64,000 nucleotides of DNA from Bryobacterales bacterium. Its GTDB lineage: Bacteria > Acidobacteriota > Terriglobia > Bryobacterales > Bryobacteraceae. Below are positions 40,473-50,773 of this stretch, in pieces. The stretch is taken from NCBI GenBank assembly GCA_020847045.1, contig JADLCT010000088.1, forward strand, positions 1 to 64,000. The letters run 5' to 3'. The notes under the pieces are model-generated. The model made no database searches and had not been told where the DNA came from. It saw only the letters and a program-made list of their open reading frames with translations. The translations under genes were made by a program, and so were the position numbers. Position 1 is the stretch's first letter, and each line of letters begins with the position of its first letter.

Positions 40473-41483
40473 ATGAACGAGTCACGACGGGAATTCATGG
40501 CATCCGCAACGAAGGGCGCGAGTGTCGCGGCGCTCGCCAAGCAGGTACTGGCGCAGACAAAGCCGGCCACGGCGGGCGGCCTGCCCATGCGCACGCTGGG
40601 CCGCACCGGGGTGGACGTGTCCGTGCTGACGCTGGGTGGCTGGCACATTGGGGCTGTGAAGGATGAGGCCGAAGCCATCCGCATCATGCACGCGGCCATC
40701 GACGAGGGCCTCACCTTTTTCGACAACGCCTGGGACTATCACGACGGCCACGCCGAAACCGTGATGGGCAAGGCGCTGCAGCAGGACGGCAAGCGCGGCA
40801 AGGTGTTCCTCATGACGAAGAACTGCGAACGCGACTATGCCGGCTCCATGAAGGATCTCGAGGAGAGCCTGCGCCGCCTGCGGACCAGCCATATCGACCT
40901 CTGGCAGTTCCACGAAATGGTGTACGACAACGATCCGGACTGGATCTTCGAAAAGGGCGCCGTGCGTGCGGCACTGGAAGCGCGCAAAGCAGGCAAAGTG
41001 CGTTTCATTGGCTTCACCGGGCACAAGGATCCGGGAATTCACTTGAAGGCTCTGGCCAAGAAGTTCGACTGGGATGCGGCGCAGATGCCCATCAACGTCC
41101 TGGACGCCAGCTACCGCAGCTTCCAGCGCGAGGTGGTGCCGGTGTGCCTGAAGAAGAACGTGGGCGTCATCGGCATGAAGGGGCTGGCCGGCGGCTACCC
41201 GCAGGGCGCACTGATTCAGGAGGCGGGACTGACGGCCACCGAGTGTTTCCGGTACTGCCTGTCGCTTCCGGTGGCGACACAGGTGGTGGGCATCACCTCC
41301 ATGGCGCAATTGCGCGAGGACATCGCCATGGCGCGCGGATTCCAGCCCATGACGAAGGCGGAGATGGCGGCGCTGCGGGACAAGGTGAAGGACGTTTCCG
41401 GCGACGGCCGCATGGAGCGATTTAAGTCCACCAAGGACTACGACGGCCCACACCACCGGCGCCAGCACGGCTTTGCCGTGTAA
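40473..41483 (+). CDS. Tat-exported aldo/keto reductase
   Basis: A 336-residue AKR. The N-terminus MNESRREFMASATKGASVAALAKQVLAQ is a twin-arginine signal, though the RR-x-F core lacks the usual strong hydrophobic stretch. The core reads MRTLGRTGVDVSVLTLGGWHIG, then FFDNAWDYHDGHAETVMGKAL with catalytic Asp and Tyr, and FLMTKNCERDYAGSMKDLEESLRRLRTSHIDLWQFHEM with the catalytic Lys. VGITSMAQLREDIAMARGF is the cofactor loop. It differs from the AKR at 19.6 kb in length and motifs. A purine-rich GGGGGTAGACC precedes the ATG. Confidence 0.9.
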   Translation: MNESRREFMASATKGASVAALAKQVLAQTKPATAGGLPMRTLGRTGVDVSVLTLGGWHIGAVKDEAEAIRIMHAAIDEGLTFFDNAWDYHDGHAETVMGKALQQDGKRGKVFLMTKNCERDYAGSMKDLEESLRRLRTSHIDLWQFHEMVYDNDPDWIFEKGAVRAALEARKAGKVRFIGFTGHKDPGIHLKALAKKFDWDAAQMPINVLDASYRSFQREVVPVCLKKNVGVIGMKGLAGGYPQGALIQEAGLTATECFRYCLSLPVATQVVGITSMAQLREDIAMARGFQPMTKAEMAALRDKVKDVSGDGRMERFKSTKDYDGPHHRRQHGFAV

Positions 41484-41566
41484 GCCGCCCAGGACAATAA
41501 AATCAGGGCGAAGCCCGCGCCTGCGAGCCCCGCCCCGTGTGAACCCGGCTGAGAAGGAGAACCGGA

Positions 41567-42313
41567 TCAGCCGAGCGACAGGCCCTGCCTGCGCCGCATC
41601 ATCAGCAGCGCCAGGCCCGCGCCGACGTAGAGCACCGTGGTGACCTCGGGCGTTTCAGCGCCGGGGCCGGGATCGCCGCCGCCCGGATTGCCGCCACCCG
41701 CCAGCAGCGAGCCATAGCTCACGTTATCCAGCAACGCAATGCTGGAGTACTGAGACGGGTTGGCGCCGTTGCCGGGCGCGAGCGCGATGCGGATCCAGGA
41801 GATCGGCGTATCGCTGCGCACGCCCCAGAAACTGAGCGCCGGCGCGTCTTCCGTCGTGCGGATGTAGAACTCACCCGTGGAAAGTTCAATGCGGATGCCG
41901 ATGGCGTTCGGAAAGGCCGAGCCCAGGTCGAAGCCCACGGCCTCCACGTCGGGCAGCGTCAGTTGCAGATACTGCGTGAGGCCAGCCTCGTAATCGGCTC
42001 CACGCAGCATTGTGCCACTGCCGAAGTAGTTGCCGCCCGAGGTGGGGTTGATGGCCAGCATGGTGTAGCTGCCGCCGTTGACGCCCACATAATTAACGTC
42101 CCCCCTGGTGACTCCGGAGGAGGTGTTGTAGAAACTCCAGCCTCCCGGAAGTACGCCCAGGGATTCAAAATCGTCGGTGGTCACGCCCGTAGTCAAGCCG
42201 TTCCAGGTTGACCTGTCCTCGTAGGTCCCCAGCACGGACCCGTAGGCGGGAAAAGCGGCGATGAAAGCCGCGAAGAGAGCGATGCGTAGCGCGATGAAGG
42301 TGCGATGAAACAT
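41567..42313 (-). CDS. PEP-CTERM-like exported protein
   Basis: About 248 residues from the ATG at 42313, which follows CAGAGGAAACTC. It has a Sec signal (ALRIALFAAFIAAFPAYGS). The middle is a beta-rich jelly-roll-like domain (DDFESLGVLPGGWSFYN...VGFDLGSAFPNAIGIRIELSTGEFYIRT), often found in PEP-CTERM proteins. After a Gly/Pro linker the end reads TPEVTTVLYVGAGLALLMMRRRQG: a PEP-like motif (TPEVTT), one hydrophobic span and an Arg cluster, the sorting signal of exosortase systems. No exosortase gene is in the window, so the partner is elsewhere. The 188-base gap to the next gene contains no ORF. Confidence 0.75.
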   Translation of the reverse strand: MFHRTFIALRIALFAAFIAAFPAYGSVLGTYEDRSTWNGLTTGVTTDDFESLGVLPGGWSFYNTSSGVTRGDVNYVGVNGGSYTMLAINPTSGGNYFGSGTMLRGADYEAGLTQYLQLTLPDVEAVGFDLGSAFPNAIGIRIELSTGEFYIRTTEDAPALSFWGVRSDTPISWIRIALAPGNGANPSQYSSIALLDNVSYGSLLAGGGNPGGGDPGPGAETPEVTTVLYVGAGLALLMMRRRQGLSLG

Positions 42314-42501
42314 GAGTTTCCTCTGTGCGGCGCGGCGGGATGTCGCACGCCGGGACGATGGTGCGCCCGGCGGCCGCGCAGCGGTTTGAGTTAACGTGCA
42401 CAGGGGTAGTGAGGGTGCTGGTGCGAAGTTCTCGCGCGTCAAGGCAAGATCTGAGAGGAGTATGGCTTGGCATATCTCCTTTGGCGGCTATCTCTTGATG
42501 G

Positions 42502-44355
42502 CTATTTCTTCGGAAGATACCCGAGGCCGCCAAGACCTGAAGCTTCACTTGCAGTGCCCCGTGAGGACAGCGGCTGGTTCGTCAGCAGCAGCTTGCCTCC
42601 CGCCTGCCTGACGATGATGACCGCCGCCTTGCCGAGCAGCCGTTCAATGCGCGTCCGCTGCGGACCTTCTATTAGAAGATAGACGTGGCCGGGGCCCGCC
42701 CACTTCGCCGCCAGTCCGGCATCGTCCAGGAAGACGCGCGGCGCGTTCGGGGCGTAGGATCCGTATTCGAGGTTGTTCACGCGGCCGTTCAACAGCCAGG
42801 CGCCCGTGCGCAGCCTTTCGTGCGCATAGAAGAAGACCGAGCTGAACGTGTAGTACTGGTTGTCGAGCACCACGTCGCCCGCCGGAGCGGCCAGCAGCGC
42901 CTGTGCCAGCGGTCGCGAACCGAGATAGGGGTCGAAGCTCACCATGGCCACGCGCGCGGCCTGCGTGAACAGGATCATCATCACGCCCAACCCGGCGGCC
43001 AGGCGGACGCCCTGGTAACGCCAGGCGGCGATGGCGCCCACCAGGAACGCGGCGGCGGCCATGAGCAGCGGCGTGCGCAGGTAGGCAAACGCGGGCAGCG
43101 TCAGATCTCGCATGTGGCCCAGCGACAGCGTGTATGCCTCCGGATTCAGCGTCAGGGCCTGCGAGATGTCGCCGGGCGCGGAGCGTCCCAGCACGGCCCA
43201 CCACAATGCTCCCAGGCCCAGCGCCAGCGCCGAGCACAGCACTGCCAGTGCTCGCGTGGCGGCCCGGTTCCAACGCGTGTCGCGTGTCAGGGCATCGCCC
43301 AGCAACAGGGCCAACGCCGGGTAGGCGGGCATGGAATAGTATTCCTGCGTCGTGGAAAAGGTGAAGAACAACATCAGGAATCCGGCCCAACACCAGGCAA
43401 GCAGACGCATTTTGTCGGCACGGCTATCGGGCGCGCGGCCCGGCAACGCGCGCAACGCCTCGGGCAGGTAGGCGCTCCAGGGAAACAGCCAGGCCAGGTG
43501 CAGCAGCCAGAACAGCGGCCGGGGAACGGTGTTGTAATCGCGCGGCCAGCGCATGTTCAGAAAGCGGAACAGGTGTTCGTTGAAGAAGAAGAACCAGAAG
43601 AAGCCGTGGTATTCGCCGGGGCCGCTGTGCATGGTGAAATCGAACAGCGGAGGGTTGCCGAGCATGGCCAGGGCCACCCACGGCAGACAGATGACCGCCG
43701 CCAGGGACGCTCCCGCCGCCACACGAAATCGCCGGAAAATGTTCCAGCGAAACAACTGGCCCGTCAGCAGCAGGTACAGGCCCGCGGCGGCCAGCGGGAA
43801 GACGAGCGCGATGAGCCCCTTCAGCAGGAAGCCCGCGCCCATGGCCGCCCACATAACCCAGGGCCAGGGGCCCGCTTCGCCTTCCTCTGTGCGCAGAAAG
43901 GCCCACAGCGCCAGCGCGATGGTGAGCGTCAGCGCCACGTCCGGAATCGTGATCCGCGTGAACAGCCACATGCCGGCGCAGGCCGTCGTGGCCAGCCCGG
44001 CATAGAAGCCGGCGCGCCGCGAAAAGGCCCACACGCCCATCGACGCCGTGAGAAACGAGAGCGCCACGGCCGAGAGCGCAAAGGGCAGCCGCGCCGCCCA
44101 GTCACGGACGCCGAAAACGGCGTAGCTCGCCGCCATCATCCAATACGGTCCGGGCGCCTTCTCGAGATAGACAATGCCGTTCAAACGCGCCGTTACCCAA
44201 TCGCCCGAGTCGAGCATGTTACGGGCAATCTGCGCCTGCACGGCGTCGACGTCGTCCATCAGGCCGGGTGGCGAAACCGCGCAGCCGAGATACAGCACGG
44301 CGGCGAACAGCGCGGCGCCGAGCGCGGGCCGGCGGATTAACGGGTGATCTTCCAT
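42502..44355 (-). CDS. GT39/ArnT-like membrane glycosyltransferase
   Basis: A 617-residue protein from the ATG at 44355 (MEDHPLIRRPALGAALFAAVLYLGC). The frame continues far upstream, but that is inside asnB on the same strand and not real. About eleven hydrophobic spans follow. The first periplasmic loop has the catalytic DD (SPPGLMDDVDAVQAQIARNMLDSGDWVTARLNGIVYLEKAPGPYWMMA), as in ArnT, which moves sugars from undecaprenyl phosphate to lipid A or glycans. FFTFSTTQEYYSMPAYPALALLLG is the later YY-x-P motif. The acceptor is unknown. It overlaps the asnB end by 19 bases. Confidence 0.87.
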   Translation of the reverse strand: MEDHPLIRRPALGAALFAAVLYLGCAVSPPGLMDDVDAVQAQIARNMLDSGDWVTARLNGIVYLEKAPGPYWMMAASYAVFGVRDWAARLPFALSAVALSFLTASMGVWAFSRRAGFYAGLATTACAGMWLFTRITIPDVALTLTIALALWAFLRTEEGEAGPWPWVMWAAMGAGFLLKGLIALVFPLAAAGLYLLLTGQLFRWNIFRRFRVAAGASLAAVICLPWVALAMLGNPPLFDFTMHSGPGEYHGFFWFFFFNEHLFRFLNMRWPRDYNTVPRPLFWLLHLAWLFPWSAYLPEALRALPGRAPDSRADKMRLLAWCWAGFLMLFFTFSTTQEYYSMPAYPALALLLGDALTRDTRWNRAATRALAVLCSALALGLGALWWAVLGRSAPGDISQALTLNPEAYTLSLGHMRDLTLPAFAYLRTPLLMAAAAFLVGAIAAWRYQGVRLAAGLGVMMILFTQAARVAMVSFDPYLGSRPLAQALLAAPAGDVVLDNQYYTFSSVFFYAHERLRTGAWLLNGRVNNLEYGSYAPNAPRVFLDDAGLAAKWAGPGHVYLLIEGPQRTRIERLLGKAAVIIVRQAGGKLLLTNQPLSSRGTASEASGLGGLGYLPKK

Positions 44356-46166
44356 TCCTTCATCCAAAGCGTGAGCATGAGCAGACCCCACAAAGCATAG
44401 CCATGATTGGCGCGCCGCGCGTCGTGCTCCTCCAAAAGAGCGAGAATGCCCGGCCAGTGGAGACCCGCGGCCGCGGCCGAGTGCTCCGTCACATGGTCGC
44501 GCAGCATCGGGCGCAGCGCGGTGCGGAACCAGTGGTGCGCGGGAATGTCGAAGCCCTGCTTGGGGCGCGCCGTCACGGCGGGCGGCAGTTTGTCCCGCAT
44601 CAGTTCGCGCAACAGGAACTTCAGCGTGCGTCCCCTGATCTTGAGCGAGTGCGGCAGCGCGGCGGCGAACTCGACGATGCGGTGATCGAGAAACGGCGGG
44701 CGCACCTCGAGCGAGTGCGCCATCGACATGCGGTCGCACTTGTTGAGGATGTCGTCGGGCAGGTAGGCAAGCTGGTCGAGATGGAGAAAGGAGCCATCGG
44801 TGGCGGGCGGCGCCGAACCGTCCAGCGGCCAGTCGCGCGGCAGCGGGGCGGGGAAGTGCGGCGCCGGGAAGGCCCCGTTCCAGTAGAGGTGTGCCTCCAT
44901 GGGCGGCATTGCCGCGCCCTCCAGAAAGCGCTTCACCTTGTAGTCCAGGCCCACCTTCTCGTCGCTCACCGGCAGCAGCCGCGCCAGAGCCCGCGCGGGC
45001 CGAAGCGGCAATGGGCGCGCCCAGCGCGCGTAGCGGTCGGCCAGGTAGGTCACATAGCCGCCAAACAGTTCGTCGGCGCCTTCGCCGCTCAAGGCCACCG
45101 TCACCTGGCGCCGGCACATCTGCGAGAGATACCACACCGGCAGCGCGCCGGCGTCGGCCGAGGGCTCATCGCTGAAATGCGCCAGGCGCTCGACGACGGC
45201 GGGCAGATCGTCCTTTTCCGGCCGCAGGTCGAACTCGGAGTGATCAGCGCCGTACTGCGCGGCCACGGCGCGGAAGTAGGGCGCCTCGTCGAAACTGCGT
45301 CCCGAAAAGCTCACCGAGAAGGTCTTCAGACGGCCGGGGAACAGCGCGGCGGCGTAGTGCGTGATGGCCGATGAATCGAGTCCGCCGCTGAGCCAGACGC
45401 CCAGCGGCACGTCGCTCACCAGGTGCTCGCGCACGGATTCGCGCAGCAGGTGGTCGAGCTCCGCCATGGCGCCGGCGCGGGTGATCCGGCGCGGGGCAAA
45501 GCGCAATTGCCAGTAAGCTTCGGTGCGCGTGACGCCGTCGCGCCACTCCAGATAGCAGCCGGGCCGCAGCTTGGTGATGCCCGCGGCGAGCGTCCGCGCG
45601 GTGGGTATGTAGTTCAGCCGCAGAAAGAGGTTCAGCGCCTCCGGGTCCAGCGTGCGGGGAACCGCCGGGTGCGCGAAGAGGGCCTTCAACTCAGAGGCGA
45701 AATGCAGTTGGGCTCCGCGCGCGTGCAGATAGAGCGGCTTGATCCCCATGCGGTCGCGCGCCAGCACGAGCCGCCGCGCGGGCTCGCACCAGATGGCCAG
45801 CGCGAACATGCCGCGCAGACGGGCAAAGCAGCCCGTGTCCCATTCGAGAAAGGCTCGCAGCACCACCTCGGTATCGCAGTGAGACCCGAACCGGTGGCCG
45901 AGCGATTCCAGCTCCGCGCGCAGCTCACGGAAGTTGTAGATCTCTCCGTTGAAGACGATGGCGGTTTGCGTGGCCGCGTCGCGAACCGGCTGATCGCCCC
46001 CGGCCAGGTCCTGAATCTTCAGCCGCACCGCGCCCATCGAGACACAGCCGGACTCGTGGACGCCGTTCTGATCCGGTCCGCGATGGTGAATCGAGGCGAT
46101 GGCGCGCCGCAACGCGCCCTCGGGCGGGGCCTCGTCGCGATGGGTGAATCCGGCGATTCCGCACAT
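44337..46166 (-). CDS. asnB: asparagine synthetase (glutamine-hydrolysing) family protein
   Basis: A 609-residue protein. The class II glutaminase starts MCGIAGFTHRDE with nucleophile Cys2, then SIHHRGPDQNG and VFNGEIYNFRELRAELESLGH. The synthetase half has VPLGVWLSGGLDSSAITHYAA (PP-loop) and VALSGEGADELFGGYVTY. The family makes asparagine from aspartate and glutamine, but members of this length beside glycosyltransferases often amidate sugars or peptides in polysaccharide clusters. The downstream ArnT-like gene overlaps its end, so an envelope-glycan role is possible. The ABC-permease gene ends 4 bases upstream. Confidence 0.88.
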   Translation of the reverse strand: MCGIAGFTHRDEAPPEGALRRAIASIHHRGPDQNGVHESGCVSMGAVRLKIQDLAGGDQPVRDAATQTAIVFNGEIYNFRELRAELESLGHRFGSHCDTEVVLRAFLEWDTGCFARLRGMFALAIWCEPARRLVLARDRMGIKPLYLHARGAQLHFASELKALFAHPAVPRTLDPEALNLFLRLNYIPTARTLAAGITKLRPGCYLEWRDGVTRTEAYWQLRFAPRRITRAGAMAELDHLLRESVREHLVSDVPLGVWLSGGLDSSAITHYAAALFPGRLKTFSVSFSGRSFDEAPYFRAVAAQYGADHSEFDLRPEKDDLPAVVERLAHFSDEPSADAGALPVWYLSQMCRRQVTVALSGEGADELFGGYVTYLADRYARWARPLPLRPARALARLLPVSDEKVGLDYKVKRFLEGAAMPPMEAHLYWNGAFPAPHFPAPLPRDWPLDGSAPPATDGSFLHLDQLAYLPDDILNKCDRMSMAHSLEVRPPFLDHRIVEFAAALPHSLKIRGRTLKFLLRELMRDKLPPAVTARPKQGFDIPAHHWFRTALRPMLRDHVTEHSAAAAGLHWPGILALLEEHDARRANHGYALWGLLMLTLWMKEWKITR

Positions 46167-46169
46167 GGG

Positions 46170-47405
46170 CTATTCGTAGCGAAGCGCTTCCACCGGCGTG
46201 ATGCGCGAGGCCGCGCGCGCAGGATAGACCGTGGCCAGCAGGCTGACCAGAATGGCCACCCCCGCAATCCAGACGCCATCCAGAAGCCTGGGCTCAAACG
46301 GCACGAATGACAGCGAGTAGACGGCCTCATCGAGCGGCAGCCAGCGGTAGTGATCGGCGAGGAACGAGATCGAGTAACCCAGCACGAGACCAATCGCCGT
46401 GCCCGCCACGCCGATCAGCAGCCCCTGCAGGCGGAAGATGAGCGAGATCTGCTCGCGCCGCGCGCCCATCGACATCAGAATGGCGATGTCGCGGTGCTTT
46501 TCCATCACCATCATAATGAGTGAGATCAGGATGTTCAACGCGGCCACCATCTGAATCAAACCCACGGTGACCACCGTCACCACGCGCTCCATCTTGAGCG
46601 CGTTCAAAATCTGCCGGTTCATCTCCATCCAGCTTGTGGCCGCCAGCTTCGGACCGGCCGCCGCGGAGATCTCTTTCGCAATCCCGTTGGCCGCGTAGAT
46701 GTCGTCCACGTTCAGCTCGATGGCGCTGGCCACGTCGGCCACCGACAGCACGCGCTGCACCTCCTTGAGGCTGGTGAAGGCCCAGGCGCTGTCCAGATCG
46801 TAAAAGCCCGACTCGAAGATGCCGGTGATGCGGAACTGGTGCTCCACAAGGCGCGGTCCAAACGGCGTGATTTCGCCCTGCGGGCTGATGACGCGGACCA
46901 CGTCGCCCAGGGCCAGACCGGCGTCGCGCGCCAGTCCCGCGCCAATGACAATCGGCGGCAGTCCGCGCACGGGATTCCAGTTGTCCAGCCGGCCGGCCTT
47001 CAGATGCTGCAAGGCCGGAGGCAGCTTCAACTCACGGGGCTCGGGAATGCCTTTCAACACCGCGCCGGTGGGCTGCCGCGATCCGGGAATCAGAACCTGC
47101 GTGTAGAGTGAGGGCGTGGCCTGCGTAATGTGCGGCTGCGCGGCCAGCTTGCGCGCCAGTTCGCGCCAGTTGGCGATGCCCTCGCCCGGCTGTTTTTCCA
47201 GCACCATGATGTGCGCCGTCGCCCCCAGCAGATTGCGCTGCAGAGTGTTGCGGAAGCCCGCGTTGATGGAAAGCGCGATCACCGTCGCCATCACGCCCGT
47301 GGCCACGCCCAGCACGGAGATCACCGTGATGATGCTGATCACCGTCTGTTTGCGCTTGGCCATCAGGTAGCGCACGGCCACGGACAGTTCGAAGGGAAGC
47401 TCCAC
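46170..47405 (-). CDS. lolC: LolC/LolE-type lipoprotein-releasing ABC transporter permease
   Basis: A 411-residue inner-membrane protein. It opens LPFELSVAVRYLMAKRKQTVISIITVISVLGVATGVMATVIALSINAGFRNTLQ, a standard LolC start with the first membrane helix. A periplasmic domain of about 220 residues follows (MVLEKQPGEGIANWREL...). Three C-terminal helices lie in the FtsX domain: GLIQMVAALNILISLIMMVMEKHRDIAILMSMGARREQI, LIGVAGTAIGLVLGYSISFL, and AILVSLLATVYPARAASRITPVEALRYE. It releases outer-membrane lipoproteins to LolA. No lolD ATPase gene is adjacent. Confidence 0.92.
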   Translation of the reverse strand: MELPFELSVAVRYLMAKRKQTVISIITVISVLGVATGVMATVIALSINAGFRNTLQRNLLGATAHIMVLEKQPGEGIANWRELARKLAAQPHITQATPSLYTQVLIPGSRQPTGAVLKGIPEPRELKLPPALQHLKAGRLDNWNPVRGLPPIVIGAGLARDAGLALGDVVRVISPQGEITPFGPRLVEHQFRITGIFESGFYDLDSAWAFTSLKEVQRVLSVADVASAIELNVDDIYAANGIAKEISAAAGPKLAATSWMEMNRQILNALKMERVVTVVTVGLIQMVAALNILISLIMMVMEKHRDIAILMSMGARREQISLIFRLQGLLIGVAGTAIGLVLGYSISFLADHYRWLPLDEAVYSLSFVPFEPRLLDGVWIAGVAILVSLLATVYPARAASRITPVEALRYE

Positions 47406-47409
47406 GCTT

Positions 47410-48915
<1,506 letters not shown>

Positions 48916-48948
48916 AGGGAAAGCTCCGGTGGAGTGATGAAACTTCTT

Positions 48949-48956
48949 ATTATAAT
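48949..48956. promoter_or_regulatory. palindromic -10 element between lysS and the GT2 gene
   Basis: ATTATAAT reads the same on both strands and includes a consensus TATAAT in each direction. It lies in the short divergent gap, so it can serve as -10 box for either gene. Neither direction has a clear -35. For the GT2 gene the TATAAT ends 7 bases before the TTG at 48963, which would make a leaderless message. Confidence 0.5.
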
Positions 48957-48962
48957 GGCCGA

Positions 48963-49691
48963 TTGCCCGCGCTTTCGATCGTCATCCCCGCCTACAACGA
49001 GCAGTCGCGTCTTCCCGGCACGCTGACGCGTGTGCTCGCCTATCTGGATTCAGCCCCGTGGCGGGAGCCCGAGGTGCTGGTGGTGGACGACGGCTCGCGC
49101 GATTTGACGGCGGCTCTGGTGGAGGAGTGGGCCGGCCGCGACCCTCGCGTGCGCCTGCTGCGGAATCCCGGCAATCGCGGCAAAGGATACTCGGTGCGGC
49201 ACGGCATGATGGAGGCTCGCGGCGAGTGGGTGCTGTTCTCGGACGCCGATCTTTCGGCGCCCATCGAAGAGCTCGACGCGCTCTGGGCGGCCCTGGAGCG
49301 CACGCCCGCCGCGGTGGCCATCGGCTCCCGCGCGCTGAATCGCGGACTGATCGGCGTGCACCAGTCGAAGTTCCGCGAAACGGCCGGCCGCTTCTTCAAT
49401 CTGGTGATGCGCCTGGTGTGCGGTCTGCCGTTCTGGGACACGCAATGCGGCTTCAAGCTGTTCCGCCGCGACGCGGCGCGCGACGTGTTCTCCCGCCTGC
49501 GGCTGGAGCGGTTCGGCTTCGACGTGGAGGCGCTCTTCATCGCCCGCCTGAAAGGCTACAAAACCATCGAGGTGCCCGTGCGCTGGAATCACGCCGACGG
49601 CACGAAGGTGAGCATGTTCCGCGACAGCGCCGATATGTTTCTCGACCTGCTCCGCGTGCGGCGCAACCAACTGCTGGGCCGCTACCGCTAG
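48963..49691 (+). CDS. family 2 glycosyltransferase, dolichyl-phosphate glucosyltransferase-like
   Basis: About 242 residues from the TTG at 48963; a GTG at 48909 is an alternative but would overlap lysS and its ribosome site. GT2 motifs: [76 protein letters not shown] (DxD as DAD), GSRALNRG, then [20 protein letters not shown] and [25 protein letters not shown]. This matches enzymes moving glucose or mannose to polyprenyl phosphate, donors for GT39-type enzymes such as those at 28.1 and 42.5 kb (inference). Its stop overlaps that of the convergent isocitrate dehydrogenase gene in CTAG. Confidence 0.87.
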   Translation: MPALSIVIPAYNEQSRLPGTLTRVLAYLDSAPWREPEVLVVDDGSRDLTAALVEEWAGRDPRVRLLRNPGNRGKGYSVRHGMMEARGEWVLFSDADLSAPIEELDALWAALERTPAAVAIGSRALNRGLIGVHQSKFRETAGRFFNLVMRLVCGLPFWDTQCGFKLFRRDAARDVFSRLRLERFGFDVEALFIARLKGYKTIEVPVRWNHADGTKVSMFRDSADMFLDLLRVRRNQLLGRYR

Positions 49692-50695
49692 CACAGCCTG
49701 GCGATGATCGCATCGGCGAACTGGGCCGTGTTCGCCGCCCCGCCCACGTCTGGCGTCAGGTGCCTGCCTTCGGCGTAGACGGCTTCGACGGCCGCCTGCA
49801 ATCGCTCCGCCGCGCCCGCCTCGCCCACGTGGCTTAACATCATCACCGCGCTCAGCATCAGCGCCGTCGGGTTGGCCAGCCCCTTGCCCGCGATGTCCGG
49901 CGCCGAGCCGTGCACGCTTTCAAAGATGGCGCAGCCGTCGCCGAAGTTCGCGCCGGGCACCACGCCGAGGCCGCCCACCAGTCCGGCCGCCAGATCGCTG
50001 ATGATGTCGCCATATAAGTTCGGCAGCAGCAGCACGTCGAACTGTTCGGGCTTGGACACCAGTTGCATTGAGGCGTTGTCTACGATCAGTTCGTTGTAGG
50101 TGATCTGCGGGTACATCTCGGCCACCTCGCGGCAGCACTTCAGGAAGAGACCGTCGGCCTTCTTCATGATGTTAGCCTTGTGAATCGCGGTGACCTTTTT
50201 CCGTCCGTGCTGTTTGGCGTATTTGAAGGCCGCCGTGGCGATCTTGATCGAGGCCGCGCGCGTAATCACCTTCAACCCCGTCACCACATCGTTTACCACC
50301 TCGTGCTCCAGGCCCGAATAGAGATCCTCCGTGTTCTCGCGGAAGATCACCATGTCGATGTTCAGGTCCTGAAAGCGCGTCTTCAAGCCGGGCAGCGTCT
50401 TCACCGGGCGCACGTTGGCGTACAGCTCGAAACGCTTGCGCAGCGCGACGTTCACGCTTTGAAAGCCGCCGCCCACCGGCGTCGTCACCGGGCCCGTCAG
50501 CCCCAGACGCGTCACTTTCAGCGATTCCACCGCGGCCGGCGGAATCGACTCGCCGGACTGCCGGATGATGTCGGCCGTCACTTCGACGCGGTTCCAGTCG
50601 ATCTTCACGCCGCAGGCGTCGATGACGCGGACCGTCGCGTCGGCGACTTCCGGGCCAATCCCGTCGCCGGGAATCAGGGTCACGTTGTGGGTCAC
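49688..50695 (-). CDS. isocitrate/isopropylmalate dehydrogenase family, NAD-type isocitrate dehydrogenase likely
   Basis: A 335-residue decarboxylating dehydrogenase. The start is a GTG at 50695, where the family begins (VTHNVTLIPGDGIGPEVADATVRVID); AGGA lies just upstream. Substrate loop: NVALRKRFELYANVRPVKTLPG, and IFRENTEDLYSGLEHEV resembles the NAD-linked isocitrate dehydrogenases more than LeuB. Lys and Asp residues follow (TAIHKANIMKKADGLFLKCCREVA, IVDNASMQLV). The nucleotide end is FESVHGSAPDIAGKGLANPTALMLSAVMML. Isocitrate over isopropylmalate or homoisocitrate is inferred from the Ser in NTEDLYSG and the Arg set. Confidence 0.9.
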   Translation of the reverse strand: MTHNVTLIPGDGIGPEVADATVRVIDACGVKIDWNRVEVTADIIRQSGESIPPAAVESLKVTRLGLTGPVTTPVGGGFQSVNVALRKRFELYANVRPVKTLPGLKTRFQDLNIDMVIFRENTEDLYSGLEHEVVNDVVTGLKVITRAASIKIATAAFKYAKQHGRKKVTAIHKANIMKKADGLFLKCCREVAEMYPQITYNELIVDNASMQLVSKPEQFDVLLLPNLYGDIISDLAAGLVGGLGVVPGANFGDGCAIFESVHGSAPDIAGKGLANPTALMLSAVMMLSHVGEAGAAERLQAAVEAVYAEGRHLTPDVGGAANTAQFADAIIARLC

Positions 50696-50773
50696 GAATC
50701 CTATTATGGCAAGGCGGCGGGCCGGGCGGCCCTTGCGCGGCGCGCCTGGCTTTGCATGGCACAATGAGAGGTC

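Noticed and set aside
44356-45135. Upstream extension of the ArnT-like glycosyltransferase
   Set aside because: This part of the frame lies inside asnB on the same strand and gives an Arg/Ala-rich, motif-free sequence. The glycosyltransferase starts at the ATG at 44355.
49688-49691. Convergent stop codons overlapping in CTAG as a regulatory signal
   Set aside because: The overlap of the two TAG stops is neat but common in dense genomes, and nothing else suggests function.
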